64,000 nt of DNA from JAGTJU01 sp038257535 (GTDB lineage Bacteria > Myxococcota_A > Polyangia > Fen-1088): NCBI GenBank assembly GCA_038257535.1, contig JBBSJE010000006.1, positions 3,605 to 67,604 of the forward strand, in the 5' to 3' direction. Below are positions 17,293-26,700 of this stretch, piece by piece (the first letter of the stretch is position 1; each line of letters begins with the position of its first letter). The notes beneath the pieces are model-generated. The model was not told the DNA's origin. It was given only the letters and a program-made list of their open reading frames with translations, and ran no database searches. Made by a program: the position numbers and the translations under genes.

Positions 17293-18219
17293 ATGCGTCT
17301 TTCCAGAATCATTCAAACGGGCGCTCTGGGCGCCATGTTGTCGGGTGTTGTGCTTGTGGCTTGTTATAGCCCTGACATTGGCAGCGGCGATCTGCAGTGC
17401 AGCGCAAGTCCAGAGAACAAGTGCCCACGAGGATTTACCTGCGATTTGTCCATGCGCCTTTGCGTGAAATCCGCCCCCGCGAGCGGGATGGGTGGCACGG
17501 CAGGTGCGGGTGGCGCACCAGGTACAGGTGGTGTGGGAGGCATGTGCGTGACGCCCGTGCCTGGTTGCGCCTCAGCAATTCGCCCCGGCGCCGCCTGCGA
17601 CGAGGTGTGCCAGGTAGGGTGTGCCTGCGACCAACGTTGCTCGCTTTCAGGCCTTGTTGTGGCATGCCAGGCGGACACAGGTGGCCGGGCAACTGTTGGT
17701 GAAGCCTGCTCTGGGGGCGGTGTGCGCGACAATTGTGCTCCTGGGTTGGTTTGTCTGGAAGAGCCAGAGCCGGTTTGCGGCAATCGTTGCTTCCGCTATT
17801 GCACCGACGACAAGGACTGCTCGCAGGGCGCCCATTGCAGCTCTTCCTTGGTGGTCGGAGGCAAAGAGGGCGAGGGCATCAAGGTGTGCGATGTCCCGCC
17901 TGACGATTGCAATCCGATATTTGGCGAGACCAAGTGCAAACGAGCCGATCGCCCGGATACCTACGGTTGCTACCTGATGGGTTCGGACTTTCCCAACGCC
18001 ACCGTTTGCGATTGCGCAGGTGTAATTCAAGAAAACGCACCTTGCACGCTCGAGCGGGGGTGCGAGCCAGGGCTGATATGCGCACGTGGGATTGATCAAA
18101 CTGTCTTGTGTCGCAAGGTGTGCCCCCTCGAATTCCCGATGGTTATAGGGCGCGTCTGCGGCATGGGTAGGAGTTGTATTCCGTTCGCTGGCTCGAATCG
18201 CTGGGGCACCTGCCAATAG
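17293..18219 (+). CDS. Cysteine-rich lipoprotein
   Basis: A 308-residue protein with a signal sequence and lipobox VLVAC. The mature N-terminus has paired Cys motifs (CPRGFTCD, LCVKS). A Gly/Ala linker (GMGGTAGAGGAPGTGGVGG) follows, and then about thirty cysteines in repeated modules such as NCAPGLVCLE, CEPGLICARG and CTDDKDCSQGAHC. These resemble the dickkopf-like/Cys-rich extracellular domains that are abundant in myxobacterial surface lipoproteins. It probably sits on the outer membrane with multiple disulfides. Function is unknown. Confidence 0.75.
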   Translation: MRLSRIIQTGALGAMLSGVVLVACYSPDIGSGDLQCSASPENKCPRGFTCDLSMRLCVKSAPASGMGGTAGAGGAPGTGGVGGMCVTPVPGCASAIRPGAACDEVCQVGCACDQRCSLSGLVVACQADTGGRATVGEACSGGGVRDNCAPGLVCLEEPEPVCGNRCFRYCTDDKDCSQGAHCSSSLVVGGKEGEGIKVCDVPPDDCNPIFGETKCKRADRPDTYGCYLMGSDFPNATVCDCAGVIQENAPCTLERGCEPGLICARGIDQTVLCRKVCPLEFPMVIGRVCGMGRSCIPFAGSNRWGTCQ

Positions 18220-18234
18220 GCGCCGGTCTGCCAG

Positions 18235-18257
18235 CTGGGCGTGGCCGTCACGCCCAG
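18235..18257. terminator. Possible terminator hairpin between convergent genes
   Basis: Nine-bp perfect stem CTGGGCGTG / CACGCCCAG with a 5-nt loop, between the lipoprotein stop and overlapping the last codons of the prenyltransferase gene. There is no clear T-run on either side, so termination is only suggested by position. Confidence 0.35.
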
Positions 18258-19123
18258 TACAAAATCACCGCCACCGCAGCCGCATAAGCCACAAGGTTGG
18301 CTAGAAACGGCTTGTCCTTCAGCATGGAATCGGTGGGGCTTTCCGCATCGGGCTTGTTGAAGGTCAGCCACACGAAGCGCACGATCCCCATCACCACAAA
18401 GGGGATCGTGAACGCCAGCGAGCGGGTTTCAAACAACGACACGGCATGTTCCGATTGCGTGTAAAGGCCGTAAACGCCAGCTGTCGCCAATGCCAGTACC
18501 CCCATCAACATCCGTAGGATGCCGGGGTGGTAGCGTTCAAGCACGTCGCGAGACTTTCCACCGCCCCCTTCGGCGACCACCCGCAGCTCGTGCGCGCGCT
18601 TGCCAAACCCCAGCAACGACGACAGCAGCAAGGTGCAGATGAGCAGCCACGGCGACGCGGGCACGCGAATGGCGATGGCGCCTGCCAAAACCCGCAACAA
18701 AAATCCCAGGCTGATGCAACCCACATCGACAAAGGGCACCCGCTTGAGCCGAAACGTATAGGCCACGTTGAGCAAGAAATAGCCTGCGGCCACGCTGGCC
18801 AACGCGGCTGACAGCACAAACGCGCCTAGCAACGCGGCCACGGCGAATGTGGCAGTCGCCGCCCGCGCGGCCTGCATGCTGAGGGCCCCGGACGCTATGG
18901 GGCGGCGGCGCTTGACCGGATGGGCCCGATCTTTTTCGGCGTCAACGATGTCATTCAAAAGGTAAACGGCGCTGGAAAGCACACAAAAACACACAACGGC
19001 CGCCAGCGCGCGCCACGCCGAGGCCAGCTCGTCCACCCGCAACGAAAACACAAGCGGAGCCGCCACGAAGGCGTTCTTGATCCACTGATGCGGTCGCGCC
19101 GTCTTGGCTAGGGCTAAAATCAT
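18248..19123 (-). CDS. UbiA-family prenyltransferase (decaprenyl-phosphate phosphoribosyltransferase-like)
   Basis: A 291-residue polytopic membrane protein of the UbiA superfamily. The first Asp-rich motif NDIVDAEKDRAHP and the following KRRRPIASGAL are visible near residue 62. The second conserved region is AYTFRLKRVPFVDVG with ISLGFLLRVLAG. The start RPHQWIKNAFVAAPLVF and the DAEKDRxHPxKxxRPIA pattern are closest to the group that transfers phosphoribose onto polyprenyl phosphate (DprE/Rv3806c-like), but I cannot exclude another UbiA substrate. I chose ATG 19123 (MILALAKTARPHQW), the usual N-terminus. The neighbouring ECF sigma gene is divergent. Confidence 0.8.
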   Translation of the reverse strand: MILALAKTARPHQWIKNAFVAAPLVFSLRVDELASAWRALAAVVCFCVLSSAVYLLNDIVDAEKDRAHPVKRRRPIASGALSMQAARAATATFAVAALLGAFVLSAALASVAAGYFLLNVAYTFRLKRVPFVDVGCISLGFLLRVLAGAIAIRVPASPWLLICTLLLSSLLGFGKRAHELRVVAEGGGGKSRDVLERYHPGILRMLMGVLALATAGVYGLYTQSEHAVSLFETRSLAFTIPFVVMGIVRFVWLTFNKPDAESPTDSMLKDKPFLANLVAYAAAVAVILYWA

Positions 19124-19165
19124 AAGCGAGGCGGCGCAGTTTACTCGGAACCTTCCCCTTGCCAA

Positions 19166-19196
19166 GGCGGAATCCTTCCGCCACACACATGTGTGT
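19166..19196. promoter_or_regulatory. Two adjacent inverted repeats, candidate operator
   Basis: GGCGGAA-TCC-TTCCGCC (19166-19182) is followed at once by the perfect 14-bp palindrome ACACACATGTGTGT (19183-19196). Both lie in the divergent interval between the prenyltransferase and the ECF sigma gene, about 45-75 bp upstream of the prenyltransferase start. The 10-bp core ACACATGTGT recurs at 42425-42434. Confidence 0.4.
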
Positions 19197-19350
19197 AGGT
19201 CGCTGCGCGGCGGCGAGGGGAGCGCGGGAATGGTTCGGTCCGCAGCGCGGTTTCACCCCGACCCTTGGGCGCGTGAGGAAACCATGGCCGCAGTCTTGAG
19301 ACGGCCCCGGGGTGGTGTAGAGTCTTGAGAATAAACCTACGGTTGCCAAC

Positions 19351-19977
19351 GTGTTAGACACTGACCCCACGTCGCTCAGCGACGGAGCGCCCGCTGACGA
19401 AGATTTGGTCGAAAAGGCCAAGGCGGGCGATTTTTCGGCCTTCGAAACCCTGGTCATGCGTCACCAAGAGCGGGTTTACCGGCTGGCGTTGCGCATGATG
19501 GGCACCGAATCAGACGCACAAGAGGTGGTCCAAGACGCCTTGCTCTCGGCGTGGCGAAACTTGGCCAAGTTCGAAGGCAAGGCTCAGTTTGGAAGTTGGC
19601 TTTACCGGATCGCGGCCAATGCGGCGCTGATGATGCTGCGCTCGCGTCGGCGCCACCCACAGGTGTCGATGGAAGATGTGGTGATCGAGGGCGCCGAGGA
19701 GGGAGGGGTCAACGGTTTCGGCGCCAGCGGTGACGACTGGTCGAAGCGTCCCGACGACCAGCTACAATCGACCGAGCTGCGCAACGCCATACAAACGGCG
19801 GTTGACGATCTGCCGGAGGCGGCGCGAACGGTGTTTTTGGTGCGTGATGTGGAAGGGCTTTCCACGGAAGAAACGGCGGATATGCTGGGCTTGTCGGTGC
19901 CCGCGGTCAAAACCCGGTTGCACCGAGCCCGCTTGACGTTGCGCGAGGCCATCACCAGGTACTTCGAGGCCCGGTGA
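19351..19977 (+). CDS. ECF-type RNA polymerase sigma factor (RpoE-like)
   Basis: A 208-residue sigma-70 family protein of the ECF group, starting at GTG. Region 2 covers about residues 24-95 (ALRMMGTESDAQEVVQDALLSAWRNL, then GSWLYRIAANAAL). Region 4 covers about 145-200 (LPEAARTVFLVRDVEGLSTEETADMLGLSVPAVKTRLHRAR). A Gly/acidic linker separates them. No anti-sigma factor gene is adjacent, which is unusual for this group. Instead, the stop overlaps by 4 bp (GTGA) the start of a very large transglutaminase-like protein. Control could therefore be exerted by that protein or by a distant anti-sigma factor. Confidence 0.93.
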   Translation: MLDTDPTSLSDGAPADEDLVEKAKAGDFSAFETLVMRHQERVYRLALRMMGTESDAQEVVQDALLSAWRNLAKFEGKAQFGSWLYRIAANAALMMLRSRRRHPQVSMEDVVIEGAEEGGVNGFGASGDDWSKRPDDQLQSTELRNAIQTAVDDLPEAARTVFLVRDVEGLSTEETADMLGLSVPAVKTRLHRARLTLREAITRYFEAR

Positions 19978-22900
19978 TCCGGCCTTTCGTGTTGCCACGC
20001 GCGCACGAGCCCGCTTGGGTGCGTCTGCTGTTCTTCGCGTTGGTGTTGTGCTGGTCAAGCTCCGCTGGGGCTCAGGGCACGCCGCCCGCAAATCCGTACC
20101 AGGTGCGATTGCAAGCCGCGCAAGCGCAGCTAAAGCAACAGCCGCGCTCGCCGGCGGCCATTGGCCCTGTGCTTGAACTTGTGGGCCTCATTGATCGCCT
20201 TCCTGATGACATGGTAGTGCCCCTGCTGGCGCCCGTGGCGAAAGCCGCAGCTGGCGGCGGGGCTTACGACCCGTTGGTGGGCGCTTGGGCGGCGCTGCAT
20301 CTGGCGCGCCTTCATGACGACCGCGGTGAAGGCCAGATGGCGGCGCAACTGCGCCAAGGCATGGGGCTCATCGAAAACTTTTGGGTGCTGGGGCCGTTCG
20401 AGGCCCAGGGGCGCTCGTCTTTAAGCGCGCCTTTGCCGCCCGAGGCAAGCCCCTTGGCGCCCCAAGCCGGCGACACGTTCGAGGGGAAGTTTCAAACCGT
20501 GGCTTGGCGTCGTTTCGATTTTGCCGCGCGCTCAGGCATGCTGCTGTTGGACGCAGCGTTGGCGCCGCAAGAAGAAGCCGCCGCGCTGTTGCTTGTTTAT
20601 GTGCGCAGCCCCAAAACCCAAACCGCGGCGCTGCGCTTGGGCAGTGCGGGGCCGGTGAGGGCATGGCTCAACGGCAAGGCCGTGCTGTCCCATGAAGTTG
20701 AACGCCCCGCACGGCTGGATCAAGACGCGGCCGTTTTGCGCCTAGAAAAGGGCGAAAACGTTTTGGTGATCAAATCTGTAAATCTGCAGGGCGCGTGGCG
20801 CTTGGTGGCGCGGCTCACGGATCCTGACGGGCGTGCCTTGCCCGGCGTTGAAACGTCGCTGGAAGGATCGCGCAAGGTCACGCTCGAGCCCGATCCCGTG
20901 GCGCCGGCGTCAGCGCGCCGCTTGGCGCTCAAACCGCCTGCGGTACGTCAGCTTGGCGCTGATCTCGAAGCGCGCTGGCAACGCGCGCTGAACGCAGGTC
21001 GGGTGCCGCAAGCGCAATCCCTGGGATTGGCGCTGGCGCGGCTGTGGGCCAGCGCCAGTCCCTTCGACCAACAAGAAAAGCCCGCTGAACGTGTGCTGAA
21101 ACAAACCTTGGCCTTGGGCGACGAGCTGGATTTGTGGCGGCTCATGGGCGAAGTGGCTGCGGAAGACAACGACCGGCGACGCGCCTTTGAGATGGCCTTG
21201 CGTCAGCAGCCGGGTGTGGCTGAGCGCTGTTTGCTGCTCAGCGCTTTGGGTGATTTCGCACAGCTGGCCCACCGCCCCGTTCACGCTCTGGAGCTGCGAC
21301 AACGTGCTGCGGAGCTCGACAAAGAAGGCGCCGGTGTTTGCTGGCCCGCGCATGTGGCCATAGCGGAGGAAGCGCGGGTGGCAGGCATGACGGCCGAAGC
21401 GTTGCAACGTTTGCAAAGCATGCCCGTTGAAGTGCAGCAGCTACCACCTGTCCGCAAGCGCTTCATTCGCGTGCTGCAGTCGTTGGGACGCGTTGCCGAG
21501 GCACGGGCGCAAGCCGAAGCGCTGGCGCAAACCCGCACCAACGATCCTGATGTGGTTGAAACGCTGCTACAGCAGGCGCGCCACAAAGGCGACGTGCCCA
21601 CGCTGTTGCGGCTTTACCAAGGCCTTGCCACGCATCGGCCCGATCTTCCTTTCTGGGTGCAGGATTGGGCACGCGTGCTGGAGGGGGCGGGGCAAACCCA
21701 GAAAGCAGCGGCGGTGCTGCAGGCAGCGCTTGTTCGCTTGCCAGGCTCGGCTGAGCTTCATGAATCCTTGGGTCGTTTGTGGGCGCGGGCCCATGAGCTG
21801 CCACAGGCCGTGGCCGCTTTGGACAAGGCGTTGTCATTGCGGCCACAAAACCCTGGTTTGCGCCGCTACAAAGAGGCCTTGGCGCGCATAGGAAACGCGG
21901 ACAGCGAAGACGCCGCAGCGGATTTGGTCCGTCGGTATGCCAGCGACGTCACAACGATCGTGAAGCAGGCGCTGGCCAAACCAACAAGCAAAGACGCTGA
22001 GGACGCTTCTAGGGTGCTGCTGGAGCGGCGGGTGGTGCGCGTGCACGAAAATGGTTTGTCAGAGGTCTTGGAGCAACGTCTCGTGCATGTGTTGACTGAA
22101 CCCGGCGCCCGCCAAAATGCCAACTTCTACATTCGCTACACACCAGGGTCGCAAGAGGTGGAGGTGCGGCAAGCGCGGGTGTATCGGCGCAACGAAGCTG
22201 GCGACATTGCGATCTCCGCCGCCACCGGCCGCGACGACCGCGATCTGTCAGAGCCGTGGTACGCGCTCTATTACGACAACCGCGCCGAAGTGGTCACGTT
22301 CGAAGGCTTGCGACCAGGTGACGTGATGGAGATTCAGTACACCGTTGCTGATGTGGCCTCGCGCAATGAACTGGCTGGGTACTTCGGGGATTTTCAGTTT
22401 GTGGCAGAAACCACGCCCATAGATCTCTGGCAATACGTTCTGGTCGCCCCATCGCGCAAGCCGTTTTACTTTCACACACCTCAGCTGGCGGGCTTTACGC
22501 ACAACAAGGTTGAGCGCGGCGGCGACGTAGAACATCACTTCGAGGCGCGCGGCCTCAGCAAGCTGATCCCCGAGCCCTCAATGCCCGGCTGGGCAGAGGT
22601 GGCGCCTTATCTGCACGTCAGCACCTACGAAAACTGGGAGCAGGTGGGCCGTTGGTACTGGAGCCTTGTGGCTGAGCAGCTGGCCCCTGATGCGGAAGTG
22701 CGGCGCGTAGCCACAGAGGCCGTCAAGGGCGCCGTTTCGCTTGAAGAAAAGGTGCGCGCGGTTCACAAACGCGTGATTCAAGGCACGCGTTACGTCGGGC
22801 TGGAGTTTGGCATTCACGGCTACAAACCCTATTGCGTGTCACAGGTGCTGGCACGCAGGTTTGGCGATTGCAAAGACAAAGCCTCGCTGCTGGTTGCGAT

Positions 22901-23798
22901 GTTGAAACTGGCGGGCGTTGAGGCGGAAATGGTGCTTTTGCGCACCCGACGCGGTGGCGACGTTCAGACTGCGCCGGCGTCGCTGGCTGTGTTTGATCAC
23001 GCCATCGCTTATGTTCCGGCGCTCGATTTGTATCTGGATGGCACCGCGGAATTTTCGGGCGCTCACGAACTTCCCTACCAAGATCAGGGTGTGCTGGCGC
23101 TGCGGGTGGGGCCCAAAGGCAGCATGCTGGTGCACACGCCGGTTCTGCCCTCAAGCAGCAACCAAGCCATACGACGCTGGGACGTGGCCATAGATGCCTC
23201 CGGCGACGCGCTCGTAAATGAGCAGGTTTCGCTGCAGGGGCAGGCGGCGCCCGAGTGGCGGCAGCACTACCAATCCGCCGGCGAGCGGCTGGACAAGTAC
23301 GGCAAGGTTTGGAACGCGAGATTCCCTGGTTCGGTTGTCACGGCTTTGGATGTGACGGGCGTTGATGATCCCAATTTGCCCGTGAAGGTTGCGGCCACCA
23401 TCGAGGTGCCAAACCTTGCCACCGCACAGGGCGCGCGTTTGGTCCTGCCCGTGTCGTCGAGGGTTCCCGAGTATTTGCGGTCGTACGCGCGGTTGTCGAC
23501 GCGCCGGCATGACCTCATGCTTGCCTATCCCTGGCAGCACCACGAAACCCTGGTGTATCGGCTTCCCGCAGGCTGGCGCGTGGCGCGCGCGCCCGCCAGC
23601 GCGGCCCAAGACACAAGCTTTGGCAGCTTTCGATTTGATGTTGAGGCCTCGCCGGACACGCTCACCATCACCACCCATTTGGACATGCGTGAGCATCGTT
23701 TCTCGCCTCGTGACTACCCCGCATTTCGCAAATTCTTGTCCGCATTGGAGGCGTCCTTGCGCGAGCGCGTGGAACTTGAGAAGCGGGAGGCGCCGTGA
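19974..23798 (+). CDS. Large secreted DUF3857/transglutaminase-like protein with TPR region
   Basis: A 1274-residue protein starting at GTG. A signal peptide covers residues 1-34 (ends near AGAQG). Residues about 330-650 are TPR-like helical repeats. A DUF3857-type beta domain spans about 690-870. The transglutaminase-like cysteine-peptidase core lies around 900-1030, with the triad visible as Cys966 (FGDCKDKA), His1009 (FDHAIAY) and Asp1022 (YLDGTAEF). A C-terminal beta-rich region completes it. It is expected to act in the periplasm or envelope on protein substrates. It is coupled by 4-bp overlaps to the ECF sigma gene upstream and to a second, similar gene downstream. Confidence 0.85.
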   Translation: MIRPFVLPRAHEPAWVRLLFFALVLCWSSSAGAQGTPPANPYQVRLQAAQAQLKQQPRSPAAIGPVLELVGLIDRLPDDMVVPLLAPVAKAAAGGGAYDPLVGAWAALHLARLHDDRGEGQMAAQLRQGMGLIENFWVLGPFEAQGRSSLSAPLPPEASPLAPQAGDTFEGKFQTVAWRRFDFAARSGMLLLDAALAPQEEAAALLLVYVRSPKTQTAALRLGSAGPVRAWLNGKAVLSHEVERPARLDQDAAVLRLEKGENVLVIKSVNLQGAWRLVARLTDPDGRALPGVETSLEGSRKVTLEPDPVAPASARRLALKPPAVRQLGADLEARWQRALNAGRVPQAQSLGLALARLWASASPFDQQEKPAERVLKQTLALGDELDLWRLMGEVAAEDNDRRRAFEMALRQQPGVAERCLLLSALGDFAQLAHRPVHALELRQRAAELDKEGAGVCWPAHVAIAEEARVAGMTAEALQRLQSMPVEVQQLPPVRKRFIRVLQSLGRVAEARAQAEALAQTRTNDPDVVETLLQQARHKGDVPTLLRLYQGLATHRPDLPFWVQDWARVLEGAGQTQKAAAVLQAALVRLPGSAELHESLGRLWARAHELPQAVAALDKALSLRPQNPGLRRYKEALARIGNADSEDAAADLVRRYASDVTTIVKQALAKPTSKDAEDASRVLLERRVVRVHENGLSEVLEQRLVHVLTEPGARQNANFYIRYTPGSQEVEVRQARVYRRNEAGDIAISAATGRDDRDLSEPWYALYYDNRAEVVTFEGLRPGDVMEIQYTVADVASRNELAGYFGDFQFVAETTPIDLWQYVLVAPSRKPFYFHTPQLAGFTHNKVERGGDVEHHFEARGLSKLIPEPSMPGWAEVAPYLHVSTYENWEQVGRWYWSLVAEQLAPDAEVRRVATEAVKGAVSLEEKVRAVHKRVIQGTRYVGLEFGIHGYKPYCVSQVLARRFGDCKDKASLLVAMLKLAGVEAEMVLLRTRRGGDVQTAPASLAVFDHAIAYVPALDLYLDGTAEFSGAHELPYQDQGVLALRVGPKGSMLVHTPVLPSSSNQAIRRWDVAIDASGDALVNEQVSLQGQAAPEWRQHYQSAGERLDKYGKVWNARFPGSVVTALDVTGVDDPNLPVKVAATIEVPNLATAQGARLVLPVSSRVPEYLRSYARLSTRRHDLMLAYPWQHHETLVYRLPAGWRVARAPASAAQDTSFGSFRFDVEASPDTLTITTHLDMREHRFSPRDYPAFRKFLSALEASLRERVELEKREAP

Positions 23799-26700
23799 TC
23801 ACGTCACCGCGAAAGCCTCAGGGCAGGCGCTTGACCGGCGCCGCTTTGTTGCTGTGGGCCCTGGGTGGGTGTGCTGGGCCATCCGCTTCGCTGGTCGCGC
23901 GCAACGGCGGCCCGCTTGCGCATGACGGGTGGCGCCACGTCCTGGCCGGGGATGCGACGCGCGGGGTGAAAGCTTTTGACGACGCCTTGGCCAAATCGCC
24001 CGAAGATCCCTTTGCGCGGTTTGGGCGTGCAGCCGTGGCCTTCGAGCACGGCCGCACCGAATTGGCGCTCGACGATGTGCAGGCGCTTTTGGCGGCAGCC
24101 GCGGAGCCATCCGCAAGCCCGTGGGCACGCTGGTTGGCAACGGCCAGCAGTGGTTGGGTTTCCACTTTGATTTACGAAGCGAAATCGTGGCAGCAAAGGT
24201 TGCCGTTTTTGGCCGATCAACAGTCACGAGACCTGCCCTGGCTTGCGCGCATGGAGCTGTTGCAGGTGGCCGACGACACGGCCAGGCGCGCGGGCCGCTT
24301 GGACGTGTTGAGCGAGCTGGCCCGCCATGCCGCTTGCCCCACGCAAGCACAGCAAACCAGTGTCGCAGGTCGCCGTCCTGTGCTGGATTTGCTGAAGCCC
24401 GTGCAAGCCTTACCCAAAGCCGACGCGCGCGTTTATCTTGCCGGCTGCCGGGCTCAGGTTCCGGCCCCCGATGGTTTGCCAGGCGTGCTTGTGGTTCATA
24501 CATCGATCAAGGTGCCTGCCGCGGCAAACTACGACGTAGCGCTTGATTATCGCGGCTTGGCGGCGTTTCGCATCGACGGAGGTGATTGGCATCTGCATGG
24601 CGCCGCCGACGCCTGGGGGCCTTCGCGCTCCGCCGCGCACCGCAAGCTTGCAGCTGGATCGCATGACGTTGAGATGCGGCTTTCCACCTACGGAGGTGGC
24701 GCGGATTACTGGCTTGCGGCGTGGCCTTCGTCGCAGCTTAATGGCGAGCCGCCGGCGGTGCCCGCAAAGCAGCCCCCCTCTGTGTCGGTGCCGCTGTCTG
24801 CGTACGCGCAGCTTCTGGTGGCGGGCCAACAAGGGCATTGGATTGCCGGGTTGAAGGCGGTTGAATCGCTACGGCCGCAGCGTTCGTTTGCGTTGGGACT
24901 TGTGCAAGTGGGGCGTTTTGCTGAAGCTGAGCCCACCCAACCCGACAACGTCACCCGCGATGCCGCGCGCAGCGCGTGGCGCTTGGCGGTTGAACTTGAC
25001 CCACAACTTGTGCGGGCGCGCTTGGCCTTGTCGGCGGTGGAGAGCATGGAGGGGCGTCCTCGCGAGGCCACCGCGCAAGCGCAGGCCGCGCGCAACCAAG
25101 CCCCGCAATGGTGGCCGGCGGCGTTGGCTGCGTACGAGGCCTTCAGCGCCGAAGGCTTCGATCACCATGCAGACGCGGCGCTGGAGGCTGGTCTGCAACT
25201 TATGGGTCTCAAACTTGGTGACCCAAAGTCCCCCGAGGGTCCCGCGTGGGCGTGTCCCCTCGTGGATGCAGCTTTGCGCCGCGCGCGCCAATTGGATCAA
25301 TTGGCGGTTCTGCCAAGTTTGCAACAACGGCAACTGCACTGCGATGCACGCGATCCGGGTGCCGCCATGCACGCGCTTGATGCGGGAAACGCCGCCCAGG
25401 CGGTGGAACTCTTCGCGCAGGCGACGAAGCTTTCATCGTCGCCACAATGGATGGCGGGCGATCACGCACGCGCCTTGGTGGCCGCAGGCGATGTGCCGGC
25501 CGCCGTCGCGCTGACCGAGTCTTACGCCCAGATTTGGCCCAGGGAAACCGCGTTTTGGCTTCGACTGGCCAATCTACACACGCTGGCGGGGCAAGCCCCC
25601 AAGGGGCGCGAGATGCTGGTGACGGCGTTAAAGCGCTTCCCCGCGGCCGCGGATGTGCGGCAAGCAGCGCGCGCCGTAGGGGTGGCGCTGCCCATCGATA
25701 AAGAACGGATTGATGGGCTTGAGGTTATTGCCAAATACATCAAGGCCGGCCGCCATGTTGACGCTCCCGCCGTTTTCGTTTTGGACCGCATGGTGGAACG
25801 CGTGTTTGGTGACGGCACCCGCATGGTGCTGACCCACAACATCGTCAAAGTACAATCGAAAGAGGCGCTGGATCGTTGGGGTGAAGTGAATGTGCCCGCG
25901 GGCTCGGAGGTGATCACTTTGCGCACGGTGAAGCCCGATCTTTCGGTGCGCGAACCGGAGGATATCTTCGGTAAAGAAAGCGTGTCAGCGCCGGAATTGG
26001 AAGTGGGTGATTTCGTCGAGTGGGAAACCTTGGAAACTCTGGAGGCCTCGGCTGCGTTTGGTCCAGGATTCCTCGGCCAACGATTTTACTTCCAAAGCAA
26101 CGAAGCGCCGATGGAGCACAGCGAGTACGTGGTGGTGTATCCAGCCTCCATGGCCCTGAGCTACGATCTTCGGGCGAACGCGCCGCAACCTGTGCGTGAG
26201 GCTTTGGATGACGGGCTCACGTTGTTGCGCTTCAAAGCGCAGAATGTGGCTCAGATCTTCCCTGAGCGGGCGGCTGTGGCGCCACTACACTGGTTGCCGT
26301 CTGTGCGCATCGCCAGTGGTGTGACCACGCAAGCTTGGACCAGCTTCGTGGCCGATCGGTTGGCCACCATCGCGCGGCAAACGCCGGAGGTGGAGCAAAC
26401 CGCAAAAACTGTGCTTGAACTGGCGGGGGGAAACAACGCAGATGCCCAGGCGCGCGCGCGTGCCCTGGTGTCGTGGGTCACCCAAAACATCGAAGCCGAA
26501 GGCACGCTTGACGAACCCGCCAGCTACGCTTTGGCGCGTGGCCGAGGCAATCGTATGGCGGTGGCCTTGGCGCTGTCCCGCGCTTTGGGGCTTGAAGCTG
26601 AAGCCGTGCTCGTGCGTCCGCTGACCACTGAAAGCGTAAACGAGCCGATTGTGCCGCAGGAGCTCATGGCGTTTTCAGAAACGTTGCTGCATTTCCCTCA